Counted from the first letter of the stretch, positions 36,159-45,254 are shown. The stretch: 64,000 bases of DNA from Romanomermis culicivorax (GCA_963922205.1 CAWUHX010000158.1:62001-126000), one strand, 5' to 3'. Made by a program: numbers and translations. Notes: generated by a model not told the origin, from the sequence alone.

Positions 36159-37179
36159 TACTATGCGGTTTACACATCCTTTAGTTTTGTCGGAGGTGAG
36201 AATTCGTTGCTTGAAGTTTTTTTTATTGCTTTTTTGAAGTGCAGATAACCAAATTGAAAACTTCAATGTGCTTCTATGAAAGTTTTCGTGCATGGTTGAG
36301 GCCCACTAAAAAGAGGTGAACTAGTTTATTAGAAAATGCCCCGATGGGGCAGAAAAAAGGAGAATATACTTGCTTCGACAGTTGCCATGGTAGAAAAAGA
36401 AGTGGACTAGATTTTTGAGAACTTGGGTCAAAGTTGGAAAAAATTCACTTCCTGTATACTGGATTTTCATTCTTTCTCAAAAAAATTGTCTTTGTCTGTG
36501 AAAAAGTATATTCTGCAGCTGAGTGCATCAACACACTTTCCAATCAATGTGCATCTCTGAAATTTTTAGGAGGGTACAGGCGTGGACCTTGGTGTTATAC
36601 CATTTTGTGAGACAAAAAATTCAAAAAAAGTTGACCAAAAAATTTTTTGCATAACAAATTTTCCAGTTTCAAAACCTTTGTGGAAGTTTATACCCCCATG
36701 TCACCTCTCACACATGTTTGCTTCTAACTGTGTTAAACATTTTTACTGAATTTGGTGTCAATAAAAGGAATCAACTGAGGGAAAGTGGCACATGAAGTCC
36801 CATTCAGCTTTTTTTAGAAAAAAGAGATACAGCACAAAGTCTTCTAAGAACTAAATCGATTGTGCAAGATACGTTTCATTCACTCATTTTATATAACATA
36901 TCATATAGAATTCACTCCGTAATTTCTACTGATTACAAGCTACAAACAAATTTATTCTCTTCTATTTAACTATTGAACAAAATAGCATCATTCACAGTTT
37001 TTGGATTTAAACTGAAATTTCCAGAAAGAGCGCTTTTTGCAGGATTGCAAATAGGAAACAATTTCACCCATCTTTGTCGTTTATCTTAACTTAAATCATT
37101 TATCTCTTGATCTAATGCATACCCATCTTCAGTAAATATTTCTTATTATCCAAACTGAAAGCAAATAATCATTTTATAG

Positions 37180-37314
37180 CGACCAGCCAACTTGGATGCT
37201 GGTACCGTGCTCAAGTAAATCTAATGGTTGTTCAATTTGATGCTGCCAACGGAGAATACAAGACTTGCTCTAAAACGCCAGCAGACAAGTCAATGGACAA
37301 ATTTGACCACACAA
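37180..37314 (+). CDS. Candidate host exon, class C module
   Basis: Acceptor ATCATTTTATAG, donor GTACTA (weak), 135 nt, phase 1-1. Encodes CWYRAQVNLMVVQFDAANGE then YKTC: Cys-x22-Cys with a VVQFDA strand. It lies about 70 bp past the truncated nested repeat. Confidence 0.6.
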
Positions 37315-37755
37315 GTACTATTTTTTACTGTTTCGAAATATTTGAACAATCACGGGAGTCAGTAATAGTCTTCTGCCGGTTTCTGTGTTTTTTTGCATTA
37401 TGCTCAAATACAGACATGCAGGGTTAAAATTTTCCAAGAGAGAGGGTCCTTGAGCTTCTCATCCAGGAGGTAGAGGGGTGGGAAAGTAAAAAAACAAAAA
37501 AAAATCTGCAAGCTTGTTTTTGATACGAAATGTGCATAAAAATCATCGAAAAAGCTGTCTTGGAAAAAGTTCAGGAGGGGATGTTAGACAATTTTTTGGG
37601 TCAGAGAGGTGACCAGTGTCTCAGGTAAGGGGTCTACCTTCCCTATCCGCTATGTGCATGTATGCTCAAAATATGGAATCTTTTCCGTGTCATTTCTATG
37701 AAGCTATCTGTAAAAACGAAGTGTGCAGTCAATAGTTTTTCTCGTACGATGGTAG

Positions 37756-37872
37756 AATACTCACCGCCAAGAATATTTTTAACAACTGATCTCAACTCTA
37801 GAATACAAGCTAAGTTTGTATCTATTTTTTCACAAAGGGAATCTGTGATTGAATATCGTCAAAATCTTATGG
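37756..37872 (+). CDS. Candidate host exon, class B-like without cysteines
   Basis: Acceptor CGATGGTAG, donor GTCTCT (weak), 117 nt, phase 1-1. Encodes TTDLNSRIQAKFVSIFSQRE and a LMG end that line up with the helix and the CDF..L..G end of class B, but both cysteines are replaced. A diverged or decaying module. Least certain of the set. Confidence 0.4.
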
Positions 37873-38442
37873 GTCTCTTGATTTTTCTAGATTGTCGTCA
37901 TGTTACTAGAGAAAAATGACAGTTATTGCTCCTATGATGATCGTCTCTAATTAACGATAAAACTAATAGTATTTTTTCATTATTCCAGTATATCAAAAGA
38001 GATATGAGTGATCATTTTTACTCACAAATTCAGGGCTCCTATATGGTATGTAGCATAAATCATGAAATGTGGATAGCTGGACAGCAGAAAAACCGATTTT
38101 TTCACTTCCTAACCACAGAACGGCACTTAATCTTGATGCATTTCTGTGGAGTGAGTGTATAAAATGGTGTAGTCTCAATGCAAGGAGCATGATTGTCAGT
38201 TCAAAAGTTATATCAAAAAAAGCTGCCTACTTTTTCATAGGAAATTAGTAAAATGTTCTTCATAAAATTTTTCATATCACTACAAAGTTCGTCGTTCATA
38301 GTGTAAAATTACAGAATTTCATCAGGTTATCTATTGTTTTGACTACTCCACCGCGATTCACTCCAAGCATACAACCTCCAATGAAAATCGGAAAAATGAT
38401 ATCCTAGTGCCATGAATTTCGATTTTTAGGCAGAAAGAATGT

Positions 38443-38448
38443 TGCCTG
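38443..38448 (+). repeat. Polinton target-site duplication, left (TGCCTG)
   Basis: Six bases directly before the element's AGTAGTATAG end, identical to those directly after its CTATACTACT end at 53,154-53,159. Six-bp duplications are typical of Polintons. Confidence 0.95.
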
Positions 38449-38966
38449 AGTAGTATAGAGGGGGGGCTCGAGCGTAAAATTCGTCCCCGACACACACAAA
38501 ACATAGGCGTTTGACTTAGAAAAAAAAGCAGCATCGTCCCCATGTACAAAGTATAGGCAAGCACAGCTAGCCTACACTTTGAACCTATTAGTCATCAGCT
38601 AGCTGCCATAAAGTTTAAACTTTTAGGCAGCCAGCTAATAATAGGGGGGAATGGGACCCCTCCCCCTCCCAAGTTTTCCTCACGCTCAGCTATGTAGCTA
38701 GCTACTACACTATTTAGTAGTTTAAAGAAGAAAGGCATGCTTGCTGCTACGTCACTATTTTAAAAAACAAGCCTTTAAAGAAGGAGTAAACATGTTCTCT
38801 ACTACTACGTCATTTTAGAAAGCATATTCTTTATGCATTTTTTATGTTTCAGTGAAGCCACATTTTTTAAGTCATCATAAACATAGCTTCGAGCTCCATG
38901 CTTACTACTACGTCACCATTTTTATGAGTACACAATTTTCTTTTATTATGAACTGGCTAAATAAAG
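38449..38966 (+). repeat. Polinton left terminal inverted repeat
   Basis: 518 bp, inverted match to 52,638-53,153 with a few percent differences, a small length difference in the G-tract near the tip and one short indel near 38,700. Contains three copies of a CTACTACGTCA-like element, at 38,748, 38,806 and 38,909. Confidence 0.97.
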
Positions 38967-39193
38967 AACAAGCACAAAGCATAAATTGGCATATTTTACA
39001 ATTTTAAAGATAAATCAATAACATAGGTCATTTCTTTTGCTAGCGTAAAGACAAAGTGTGCACCACATAAGGGTTAAATATTAGGTTTATAGTATAAGCA
39101 TTACTACTTCTTTTGTTATTATTTTTTTCATTTTCTATTTTTTTAGTTTTCAATTTTTATCATTTTTTTCTGAATTTTTCATTTCAATTTTTT

Positions 39194-39394
39194 TCATTTC
39201 GACTTAATACCAAATAGTTTGCAACCAACATAATAACTATGATCACAATGATCAGTTTTCTTTGGTGTCTTTACTCTGAGTGCTGGCAAAGGATCTGACC
39301 CCAATTCTCTAAACTTTCCTGCTTGGACGTATTTACACACAGCATAGTGACAATTATGAATAGGAACTTTTTGGCACAACCTGCAAGGCTCCAT
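39194..39394 (-). CDS. Small Cys/His-rich protein (Polinton)
   Basis: 66 aa, ATG at 39,394. CRLC near the start, CHYAVCKY in the middle and DHCDHSYYVGC near the end give six Cys and several His in zinc-finger-like spacing. Basic C-terminus. It is the last gene before the left TIR, directly downstream of the TBP-like gene. Function unknown; a small zinc-binding nucleic-acid or protein-binding role is a guess. Confidence 0.6.
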   Translation of the reverse strand: MEPCRLCQKVPIHNCHYAVCKYVQAGKFRELGSDPLPALRVKTPKKTDHCDHSYYVGCKLFGIKSK

Positions 39395-39486
39395 TGCAGA
39401 GAATGGATGTTTCAGCTTTCTATATGATATATTTATACCAGTGGGTAGTACTGTAATTGAATTATACTAACACTTGCTCATCAAGT

Positions 39487-39999
39487 TCAAAAATTGACAA
39501 TTAACTCTTTGAAGTTCTTCTGCAGTTCACCATAGGTCTTTGCTCCTGTAATAATAATTTTACCATTGTGAAAAATCAATGCACATAAGCCCCGCTTTTT
39601 AATTGTATATTTAAGTGCAGGAAATAATTCGGGAGAATAATCACATTGACCCCTATGAGTGTTATAGAATTCCTCAACATTGATACAGTGATCTAGGGCG
39701 TATGACCCAACAATATTGCACATTCTAAATTTCCTGGGTCTTGGTCGATAGCCGAGTTTGAGCAGTATTTCTGCAGCATAATCTATACTTTTCACAGCCT
39801 GCTGAGTTGCCTTAATGCCCACACATACGAGCTTGCCATTTTCATACAATAGTAGACAACATTTTGGATCATTTAGATGCCAAATTAGCGACCGAAATTT
39901 TCCCATTGTCAGTTTAGAGCCATTCAGTTTTTTAACAAGTGAGTCCAAATTTAGTTGACAGCCAAGTTCAGCTGTGACAGTAATGTTTTGTACCTGCAT
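39487..39999 (-). CDS. TATA-binding protein (TBP) homologue carried by the Polinton
   Basis: 170 aa, ATG at 39,999, ending in TGA or TAA near 39,487. It consists only of the TBP core: two direct repeats of about 80-85 residues. Repeat 1 (residues about 1-85) has GKFRSLIWHLNDPK, YENGKLVCVG and a closing KLGY. Repeat 2 (about 90-170) has NIVGS, YSPELFPALKYTI, ALIFHNGKIIITGAK. These are the hallmark positions of TBP. Of the four DNA-kinking Phe positions, three appear as Phe and one (YENGK) as Tyr. In cells TBP binds and bends TATA promoters and nucleates preinitiation complexes. The gene starts 2 bp after the penton stop and has a TATAAAATTTG motif 56 nt upstream, inside the penton gene. Similarity to eukaryotic TBP is moderate, so it is a diverged paralogue, not a recent host copy. 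It has no introns. Confidence 0.9.
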   Translation of the reverse strand: MQVQNITVTAELGCQLNLDSLVKKLNGSKLTMGKFRSLIWHLNDPKCCLLLYENGKLVCVGIKATQQAVKSIDYAAEILLKLGYRPRPRKFRMCNIVGSYALDHCINVEEFYNTHRGQCDYSPELFPALKYTIKKRGLCALIFHNGKIIITGAKTYGELQKNFKELIVNF

Positions 40000-40001
40000 T
40001 T

Positions 40002-40766
40002 TTAGAATAAACTTCGCTTTCTAAAGTGTAACTTCACAATTGTTTTACCAGTGACAAATTTTATAGGTTTGTCTTGATCTGTTCTAATTGAATTTTCTAT
40101 AGAATCAATATCTTTTACAAGTACAGGCAAGTAGTGAGGAGCTATATATATCTTATCTATAATGTCACCAAAAGCTCCCTCTATATTAACAATACGGAGG
40201 AGGGGGGCTAAAATATCACCAGCAATCTGTTGTTCAATGATGTTACAATAAACATACATAGTTTCGAGACCAGCCTTCATATCAGCAGGGTGTGCAGCAG
40301 CAATTTTCAATTTTTCAGATGAAGTTGTTTCTAGTTGTGATTTCTCAAAGCCCAACAGGTAGAGTAAAGGATCACTTAATTTTATGCTCTTGATTCTAGT
40401 CAAGTTCACTTTCAGGACAACTGCTCTGGCTAATCTCCTGTCATTATATGGAACTTTTTCCTGTTCACTCAACAACCTGATGGATTGTTGAATAGCTTCA
40501 ATTAAATCTATTATAGATTCATACCTTGTAGAAGGTACTTTTAGTAATTGCCTAGTATTGGTCTGAAGATCATAAAATTTTATTACACTATCACTAGGTG
40601 TTATATTGAACCATGTATTTGGGTAGATGAATTCACAAAGTGCACATTCCCATTCACCTTGCAAAATCAATCTATGAGGCAACCTGATACTAAAATTTGA
40701 AGCAGAGTTACTTGGATCGCTCTGAGCATTGCTCGGTAATGTTACATAAAACTGTGAAAAATCCAT
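40002..40766 (-). CDS. Polinton minor capsid (penton, single jelly-roll) protein
   Basis: 254 aa from ATG 40,766, chosen because it lies 30 nt after the TATA motif; an upstream TTG in frame is unlikely. It opens with FYVTLPSNAQ...NSASNFSIRLPHRLIL followed by GEWECALCEFIYPNTW, and closes with a basic FRKR tail, features of the conserved Polinton penton-like protein. It would occupy the five-fold vertices of the capsid. The gene is intact. It lies between the protease and the TBP gene on the minus strand, and its stop (TAA) is 2 bp from the TBP ATG, suggesting linked expression. Confidence 0.82.
   Translation of the reverse strand: MDFSQFYVTLPSNAQSDPSNSASNFSIRLPHRLILQGEWECALCEFIYPNTWFNITPSDSVIKFYDLQTNTRQLLKVPSTRYESIIDLIEAIQQSIRLLSEQEKVPYNDRRLARAVVLKVNLTRIKSIKLSDPLLYLLGFEKSQLETTSSEKLKIAAAHPADMKAGLETMYVYCNIIEQQIAGDILAPLLRIVNIEGAFGDIIDKIYIAPHYLPVLVKDIDSIENSIRTDQDKPIKFVTGKTIVKLHFRKRSLF
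40055..40065 (-). promoter_or_regulatory. TATA-like motif for the TBP gene (variant)
   Basis: TATAAAATTTG, one mismatch to the element's TATAAAAGTTG consensus, 56 nt before the TBP ATG and within the 3' end of the penton gene. Confidence 0.45.
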
Positions 40767-40795
40767 TTTTTTCAATATGTCATTATGGTAGAAAC

Positions 40796-40806
40796 TAACT
40801 TTTATA
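40796..40806 (-). promoter_or_regulatory. TATA motif for the penton gene, overlapping the protease stop
   Basis: TATAAAAGTTA. The TAA stop of the protease gene (40,802-40,804) lies at the fixed place TA[TAA]AAGTT within the motif. Confidence 0.75.
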
Positions 40807-41296
40807 TTCTATTGAGCTGTTCAAATAAAAATGCATCATAATATATGGGAGTATTTGTTCTAAAGAGACTGTTGATGAAGCCAGTGACAAATTCATCAGC
40901 ATAGCTTTGTTCCAAACTAGCAGCAATATCTCTCATACTTATACCTCTGACTATCCACACGAGAAAGTATACACATAACTGACCACATGTAGCAGTCAGG
41001 TACTGTTGAACACATTTGGTATTGCACTTGTAAGAAGTAGATATAGTCTTGATGTAATTCCTAAGCTGTTGAGGTGGTTCCAGGCCGTAACTGTCAAAAT
41101 AACAACATGCATGTTTTTTATCAACAAACAGAGCTACCCAGTGTGAACCAGGTTCATCCTGCTTGTCCAAATTTACAACCAATGCTGCGGGTACAGTGTC
41201 AAGAGGTGGTAAACAGTCTATAGGAAATACCCCATTGAAAATTTGTCTGAGAGATTGATCTCTATTGATCAAGATGTAGATTTCAGAGGTATTCAT
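40802..41296 (-). CDS. Adenain-like cysteine protease (Ulp1/adenovirus type)
   Basis: 164 aa, ATG at 41,296. Catalytic set visible: His52 in GSHWVALF, Asp67 in YFDSYG, Gln97 in VQQYLTATC and Cys103 in TCGQLC. This family matures capsid proteins in adenoviruses and Polintons. The start overlaps the major capsid protein stop by 4 nt (ATGA), hinting at coupled translation or a shared transcript. All catalytic residues are intact. Confidence 0.93.
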   Translation of the reverse strand: MNTSEIYILINRDQSLRQIFNGVFPIDCLPPLDTVPAALVVNLDKQDEPGSHWVALFVDKKHACCYFDSYGLEPPQQLRNYIKTISTSYKCNTKCVQQYLTATCGQLCVYFLVWIVRGISMRDIAASLEQSYADEFVTGFINSLFRTNTPIYYDAFLFEQLNRI

Positions 41297-42594
41297 GCAG
41301 TATAGTCATTAAAGACGTGTCTATTTTTATCGATCATAATCAAATTGTCAAATTCTGCATAAACAATAACTTCTATACCTGCGTCAGGTATCCTATCAGC
41401 AAATGTCAATTCGATACTTGTGGAACCATCTCTAATCAAGTCCCAATGTCCACTATCATCTTCGTCAAGTGTAAAATCGAAGGCAAAGTAGCACTGTCCA
41501 TTTTTAAAATTAAGTCTGCTAATTCCATTCCCTTTGTTATCTTTAGCCATGTCTAGAGTTTCAAAGAGCTGATCATACGCTCAAATATATTTGTTGTTGG
41601 CGAAACCAAGTCTTAATGGTGTTGCTGGAAAAGCTTGACCACCAGAGACGACCTTGACTTCACTTATACTGTAAAATTTAAAATTGAATGGAGATTTTTT
41701 TATTTCTCCACAATATGCATCTGCATCGACACATGCTATAATCATCCTACGGGGCAACTTACCAGTGAATAGAGTATTCAGAGGTGTAGATTGTGTTGTA
41801 CTAGCAATATGAAGATTCACCATTTGAACTCGTCTAATTGGGTACTTGACTGATGTCTTTAACATTGCTTTCTCCAGAGCCAATCCAACACTGTCGAGAA
41901 CTTCAACTTTCCTGATGAAGAGTTTCATCTGGGAAACTTCCAATTTTGCATTTTCTGCATCACCAGCTGGACACTGTAATACAAATGGATTACTATTGCG
42001 AATCAATTCCAGTTTGAGCTCAGTATTGCTGAGTAAATATCGATCTTGCATTAGAAGATCAATATGAAGAGGAGCTGTTATTTCAACTGTTTGACCATTT
42101 TCAAAGTACTTTACTCTGTCTTTAAAACCCTGGCAATCAGCAGTATCTATTTTAGGACCAGCTTCCACAGTATACAAAGAAGACTGTAAGTGACTATTTT
42201 TAGCATCAAAACCAAAATTTAAATCAGTTTCAAAGAATGCTCTGTAGGCATACTTATCCCCACTATCATGAATAAGACGACCATTCAGGAAGAGCTTCAC
42301 TTGTCGGAAAAATGCTTTACCAATCAGATTGATAGATGCAATTACTGGTGCAGCTCCACCAGCAGGAACAGTGTAAGTAATTTTCAAGGTCATGTACAGA
42401 TAATTTTTGCTAAGCTGAATCATGTGAGGATCTGGAGGTATACGAAATTCGTATGGACCATCATTTGTGATAGGATTTATCGGGTTAACTTCATCCCAGT
42501 AGCCTCGTTTAATTACTACTTGTGTGGGAGGAACAGTGAAAAAGTCCAATTCAGACTTTGTACTAATACTAGAAATTGTATCAATTAGAGCCAT
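41293..42594 (-). pseudogene. Polinton major capsid protein (double jelly-roll), one in-frame TGA
   Basis: Start ATG 42,594, 40 nt after the TATA motif; longer in-frame starts lie too close to the motif. The N-terminal piece of 337 codons contains KSELDFFTVPPTQV near the start and FRQVKLFLNGRLIHDSG and YAYRAFFETDLNFG, typical of the Polinton capsid. A TGA at 41,581-41,583 interrupts. The same frame resumes at once and runs 95 codons to the true stop, including the conserved-looking ending EVIVYAEFDNLIMIDKNR. Flanking reading frame and conservation are undamaged, so there is a single nonsense change. Without readthrough the last quarter is lost and no normal capsid is made from this copy. Confidence 0.9.
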
Positions 42595-42633
42595 GTTTTC
42601 TTCTCTTTTTCTTTGAGAATATATCATTTTTCT

Positions 42634-42644
42634 CAACTTTTATA
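42634..42644 (-). promoter_or_regulatory. TATA motif for the major capsid gene
   Basis: Exact TATAAAAGTTG on the minus strand, 40 nt before the chosen ATG. Confidence 0.75.
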
Positions 42645-42688
42645 CCTTTTGGTCTAGTCCCCAAGCCTCTCCCAGTCTGCAGGGCATC

Positions 42689-43003
42689 TCAAGCACTGTG
42701 AGCCAACTTGGAGAGTGCTGCTCGGCCGTGTTCTTCTAGAGACTCCTTTATAGATCGACCTTCTGCTAAATCTCCAGCAATATGTGCACCTGTCAATAGT
42801 GCTTGCTTACCAATATGGTCGGCAGCTGACTTAATAACAGGAATGGCCTTTCTGAATAATGATCTAAAGAAGCTTCCTAGACCTCCACCACGCTGATAGG
42901 GAGTGCCTTTGAAGCCTTTGAAACCATAGCCAGTTTGTTCAGCTTGCTCAGTGTAGTACTGAAGCCAAGTTGCATAATCTTCCGGATTAAAGTATTGTCT
43001 CAT
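42689..43003 (-). CDS. Small conserved Polinton protein, basic amphipathic
   Basis: 104 aa, ATG at 43,003, 31 nt after a TATA motif. Aromatic N-terminus (YFNPEDYATWLQYYTEQ), a Gly-rich hinge (QRGGGLGSFFRSLFRKAIPV) and a helical C-terminal half with GKQALLTGAHIAGDL. The Gly-rich/amphipathic design recalls minor core or membrane-active proteins of adenovirus-like particles. That is only a resemblance, so function is unassigned. It lies beside the capsid gene in the structural cluster. Confidence 0.72.
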   Translation of the reverse strand: MRQYFNPEDYATWLQYYTEQAEQTGYGFKGFKGTPYQRGGGLGSFFRSLFRKAIPVIKSAADHIGKQALLTGAHIAGDLAEGRSIKESLEEHGRAALSKLAHSA

Positions 43004-43033
43004 CTTTATAAGTTTGAAAAATGCTGTAAATTA

Positions 43034-43044
43034 CAACTTTTATA
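43034..43044 (-). promoter_or_regulatory. TATA motif overlapping the upstream stop codon
   Basis: Exact TATAAAAGTTG. The TAA stop of the 242-aa gene (43,040-43,042) lies within it at TA[TAA]AAGTTG. Confidence 0.8.
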
Positions 43045-43768
43045 CTTTTCCAAATTCTAACCATCTAGACCTTGGTGTAATGCTTTTGGGTGCCTTAACT
43101 TTTTTTCCATCTACAGGTCCACTCGGGGAAGCAAATGTTTCATCCCTTTCACTTCCAACATTTAACCTGGACTTATTTACAAAAAGATCTCGAGGCACAT
43201 TCTCCTTTAAGAGGTTCTTTACAAACAATTCTGACCCTATTGCTTGCTGGCGCCTCGGACCAACTCTTGCTACATCAGAAATCAAATCAACAATGTTGCT
43301 TCCACTTATTTTGGTGCCTTTCAGAATTATTTCGCCTTTATCCGACCACTCCATGTGTGGATTATCTTTAGCATAATCATATAACATTTTAGCTTGACTA
43401 TGCCACTTTTTTGGTACAATTTTCATAGTTTTTTCATACAGCACATCTTTTCTCAGGGTAACATCAACAGTGCTTTCAGCAGTGTCTGGCTTTTTTTGCT
43501 TCGGTGTTATTTCTTCCAGATCAGGAATAGGGTGTTCTGCAACAGGTTCACTAACAGTCAACTCATAAGGTCTGGTTTGATCCTGCGTAGCCTGCCTATA
43601 TCTGTGCAACACTTGATTGTATAAGATTATCTTTCTGTCAGAGGGCAATGACTTATTAGTTAAAATGTCATTCATTTCTTTATCCAAAGCAGTCATTACA
43701 TTAGCTGCTATATCCTCCCTATGACCGATGTCATGCGGTACAAGAATCATTTTATTTGTATGCATCAT
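43040..43768 (-). CDS. Conserved Polinton protein with SGSNIVDLI motif
   Basis: 242 aa, ATG at 43,768 (overlaps the preceding stop as ATGA). Residues about 40-60 are helical (KIILYNQVLHRYRQAT). Residues about 120-175 contain KAKMLYDYAKDNPH-like and EIILKGTKISGSNIVDLI, the most conserved part of this family in Polinton-like elements. Basic C-terminus. Role unknown; its place in the structural cluster suggests a virion or core component. No catalytic motif seen. Confidence 0.75.
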   Translation of the reverse strand: MMHTNKMILVPHDIGHREDIAANVMTALDKEMNDILTNKSLPSDRKIILYNQVLHRYRQATQDQTRPYELTVSEPVAEHPIPDLEEITPKQKKPDTAESTVDVTLRKDVLYEKTMKIVPKKWHSQAKMLYDYAKDNPHMEWSDKGEIILKGTKISGSNIVDLISDVARVGPRRQQAIGSELFVKNLLKENVPRDLFVNKSRLNVGSERDETFASPSGPVDGKKVKAPKSITPRSRWLEFGKV

Positions 43769-44109
43769 CTTTTTATAATTGCATCAGCTAGTAATTGTCC
43801 AGCTATTCCTAAAATTGGTGCCAACAATACAGGCAAAAATCCACCTTTTTGTTCTAGAATGTCTCGTCTTTTGCTGAGACTTGTTTTCTCATCTGCTAAT
43901 ACTCGTAAATGTCCCTTGTGGGAACTTAATTTATTCAAGATATTTTTGTCAACTTTTATATTGCCTTCGAGGAAGTTGAGTATACATTCACACAAACAAA
44001 GTATCAGTTCACGATCAGCGGTGCTAATAATAGTTTTACGTTGCTTGGGTTTAGCCTTAGCTAGTACCCTGATGTAATCAATATTATGTCTAAGACGATC
44101 ACAAGGCAT
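43765..44109 (-). CDS. Small conserved Polinton protein with hydrophobic C-terminus
   Basis: 114 aa from ATG 44,109, 26 nt after a TATA motif. The longer in-frame extension begins at a TTG and overlaps the ATPase gene, so it is not used. A basic helical body (RVLAKAKPKQRKTI) with LILCLCECILNFLEGN and SSHKGHLRVLADEK, then GGFLPVLLAPILGIAGQLL, a membrane-seeking tail. This body-plus-hydrophobic-tail pattern is common in Polintons and resembles membrane-lytic or internal virion proteins. Function unproven. Confidence 0.78.
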   Translation of the reverse strand: MPCDRLRHNIDYIRVLAKAKPKQRKTIISTADRELILCLCECILNFLEGNIKVDKNILNKLSSHKGHLRVLADEKTSLSKRRDILEQKGGFLPVLLAPILGIAGQLLADAIIKR

Positions 44110-44134
44110 TTTGACTAAACAACTGAAGAATAGA

Positions 44135-44145
44135 CAACTTTTATA
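44135..44145 (-). promoter_or_regulatory. TATA motif overlapping the ATPase stop codon
   Basis: Exact TATAAAAGTTG. The ATPase TAA (44,141-44,143) is embedded as TA[TAA]AAGTTG. Confidence 0.8.
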
Positions 44146-44764
44146 CTTTTGGCACATATATCGTGGAAAATTTTGAGAAAATATCAGCTCTGAGTCTAAG
44201 TCTATCAGGTGTTGTTTGAGAAAGATCAATAATTATATAACTGTATGGTTTAAATGTGGCATCTTCAAAAGACTCCAGAAAGTACTTTACCTTATCAGGA
44301 AACAACTGTCTTGCCAAAGTTTTTACTTGGAGTCTATCGGCAGGATTTTTCATCAAAACAAGGTACTCTGCATTTATTCTAGATGTTCTTAGACCCTCGA
44401 AGAAAACATTTTGAACAATGTGTATCACAGACACATTCATGTGATGACATCCACGAGTAAAAAGAATGTCCAGATGCTTGTTTTTTGCCATTTCCTGCTT
44501 CAGATCATCTAGTATAACAAGCTGGGGTACAGGACTGAGCTCTCTAATCAAGTTCATGTCAGGTAACCCCTGATAGAAGTTGACTCTGCCAGACAAGTCA
44601 TTGTAGACTGGCTGCTTTTCACTAAAGAACCAGTGAATATGTTCAGAAACTGGTTCGATCAAGTACTTCACATTTAGTACTAAATTCTTTACAAAGGTTG
44701 TTTTGCCCGCTTTTGTAGGGCCAGCAACAATACATGTAAAGGGGTGATTAAATTTTATAGCCAT
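44141..44764 (-). CDS. Genome-packaging ATPase (FtsK/HerA type)
   Basis: 207 aa, ATG at 44,764, 24 nt after a TATA motif. Walker A at residues 15-22 (GPTKAGKT), Walker B at about 82-87 (LVILDD), and a downstream IHIVQNVFFEG holding the Gln/Asn sensor. This family pumps DNA into capsids in Polintons, adintoviruses and related viruses. Normal length and intact motifs. The stop codon lies in the promoter of the next gene. Confidence 0.93.
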   Translation of the reverse strand: MAIKFNHPFTCIVAGPTKAGKTTFVKNLVLNVKYLIEPVSEHIHWFFSEKQPVYNDLSGRVNFYQGLPDMNLIRELSPVPQLVILDDLKQEMAKNKHLDILFTRGCHHMNVSVIHIVQNVFFEGLRTSRINAEYLVLMKNPADRLQVKTLARQLFPDKVKYFLESFEDATFKPYSYIIIDLSQTTPDRLRLRADIFSKFSTIYVPKV

Positions 44765-44787
44765 GTTTTTTTTCTTCTATAGATTCT

Positions 44788-44798
44788 CAACTTTTATA
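44788..44798 (-). promoter_or_regulatory. TATA motif for the ATPase gene
   Basis: Exact TATAAAAGTTG, 24 nt before the ATG. Confidence 0.75.
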
Positions 44799-44921
44799 AT
44801 ATGCAACATGCTGGAAATACCAGCAATTGTGCTTTGATTTTTTTTTTTAATTTTTTTCTCTTTTAATTTTTTTCTTGTCTTTTATTTTTCATCACAATAT
44901 TTAATTACAATTATCACAATA

Positions 44922-45254
44922 TTAATAGGGTATATCTATACCTTCATCATTGTATTTTCCTGTGGCTTCTGGACTCAGATTCATCCAGATCTCAAACAAA
45001 AGGGGTCCAGCACTGCAGGTTTTCATCAAACCCTCTAGCGCCTTGGCAAAATGCCAAAACCCTGTCAATTTTCTCTTACCCGTACAATGATCCAGTTCAT
45101 TGGCCACTTTAGCCAAAATCTTCCATTCATGCTTGTAGCCATCATTTATTCGATCCCAAAAATATGAGGCAAATCTCGCCACATCTTTTTGAGTATAAGG
45201 ACTTTTGAGAAAAGTGCCCATACTCAGTGCAACATTTAAAAAAATACCTTCCAT
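44922..45254 (-). CDS. Unrecognised Polinton protein, 110 aa
   Basis: ATG at 45,254, 63 nt after the TATA-like motif; the frame upstream of it starts with GTG inside the motif and is not used. It is mostly helical with aromatic residues (RFASYFWDRINDGYKHEW, TGFWHFAKALEGLMK) and two Cys, ending acidic. No signal peptide or known motif. The A/T-rich gap between it and the ATPase (44,800-44,920) holds long T-runs. Function unknown. Confidence 0.6.
   Translation of the reverse strand: MEGIFLNVALSMGTFLKSPYTQKDVARFASYFWDRINDGYKHEWKILAKVANELDHCTGKRKLTGFWHFAKALEGLMKTCSAGPLLFEIWMNLSPEATGKYNDEGIDIPY

Larger units (their letters stand above)
33541..37110 (+). repeat. Nested composite repeat, copy 3 (interrupted by a pogo-like element)
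   Basis: Begins with TAGGTGGCGCGACAGCGTC, as at 54,065. Then come the GGGGCCCC block, the 105-bp array (34,020-34,880), the pogo insertion (34,890-36,158), and the left arm of the inverted-arm element (from 36,319). The right arm is missing; the repeat stops about 70 bp before the candidate exon at 37,180. Confidence 0.8.
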
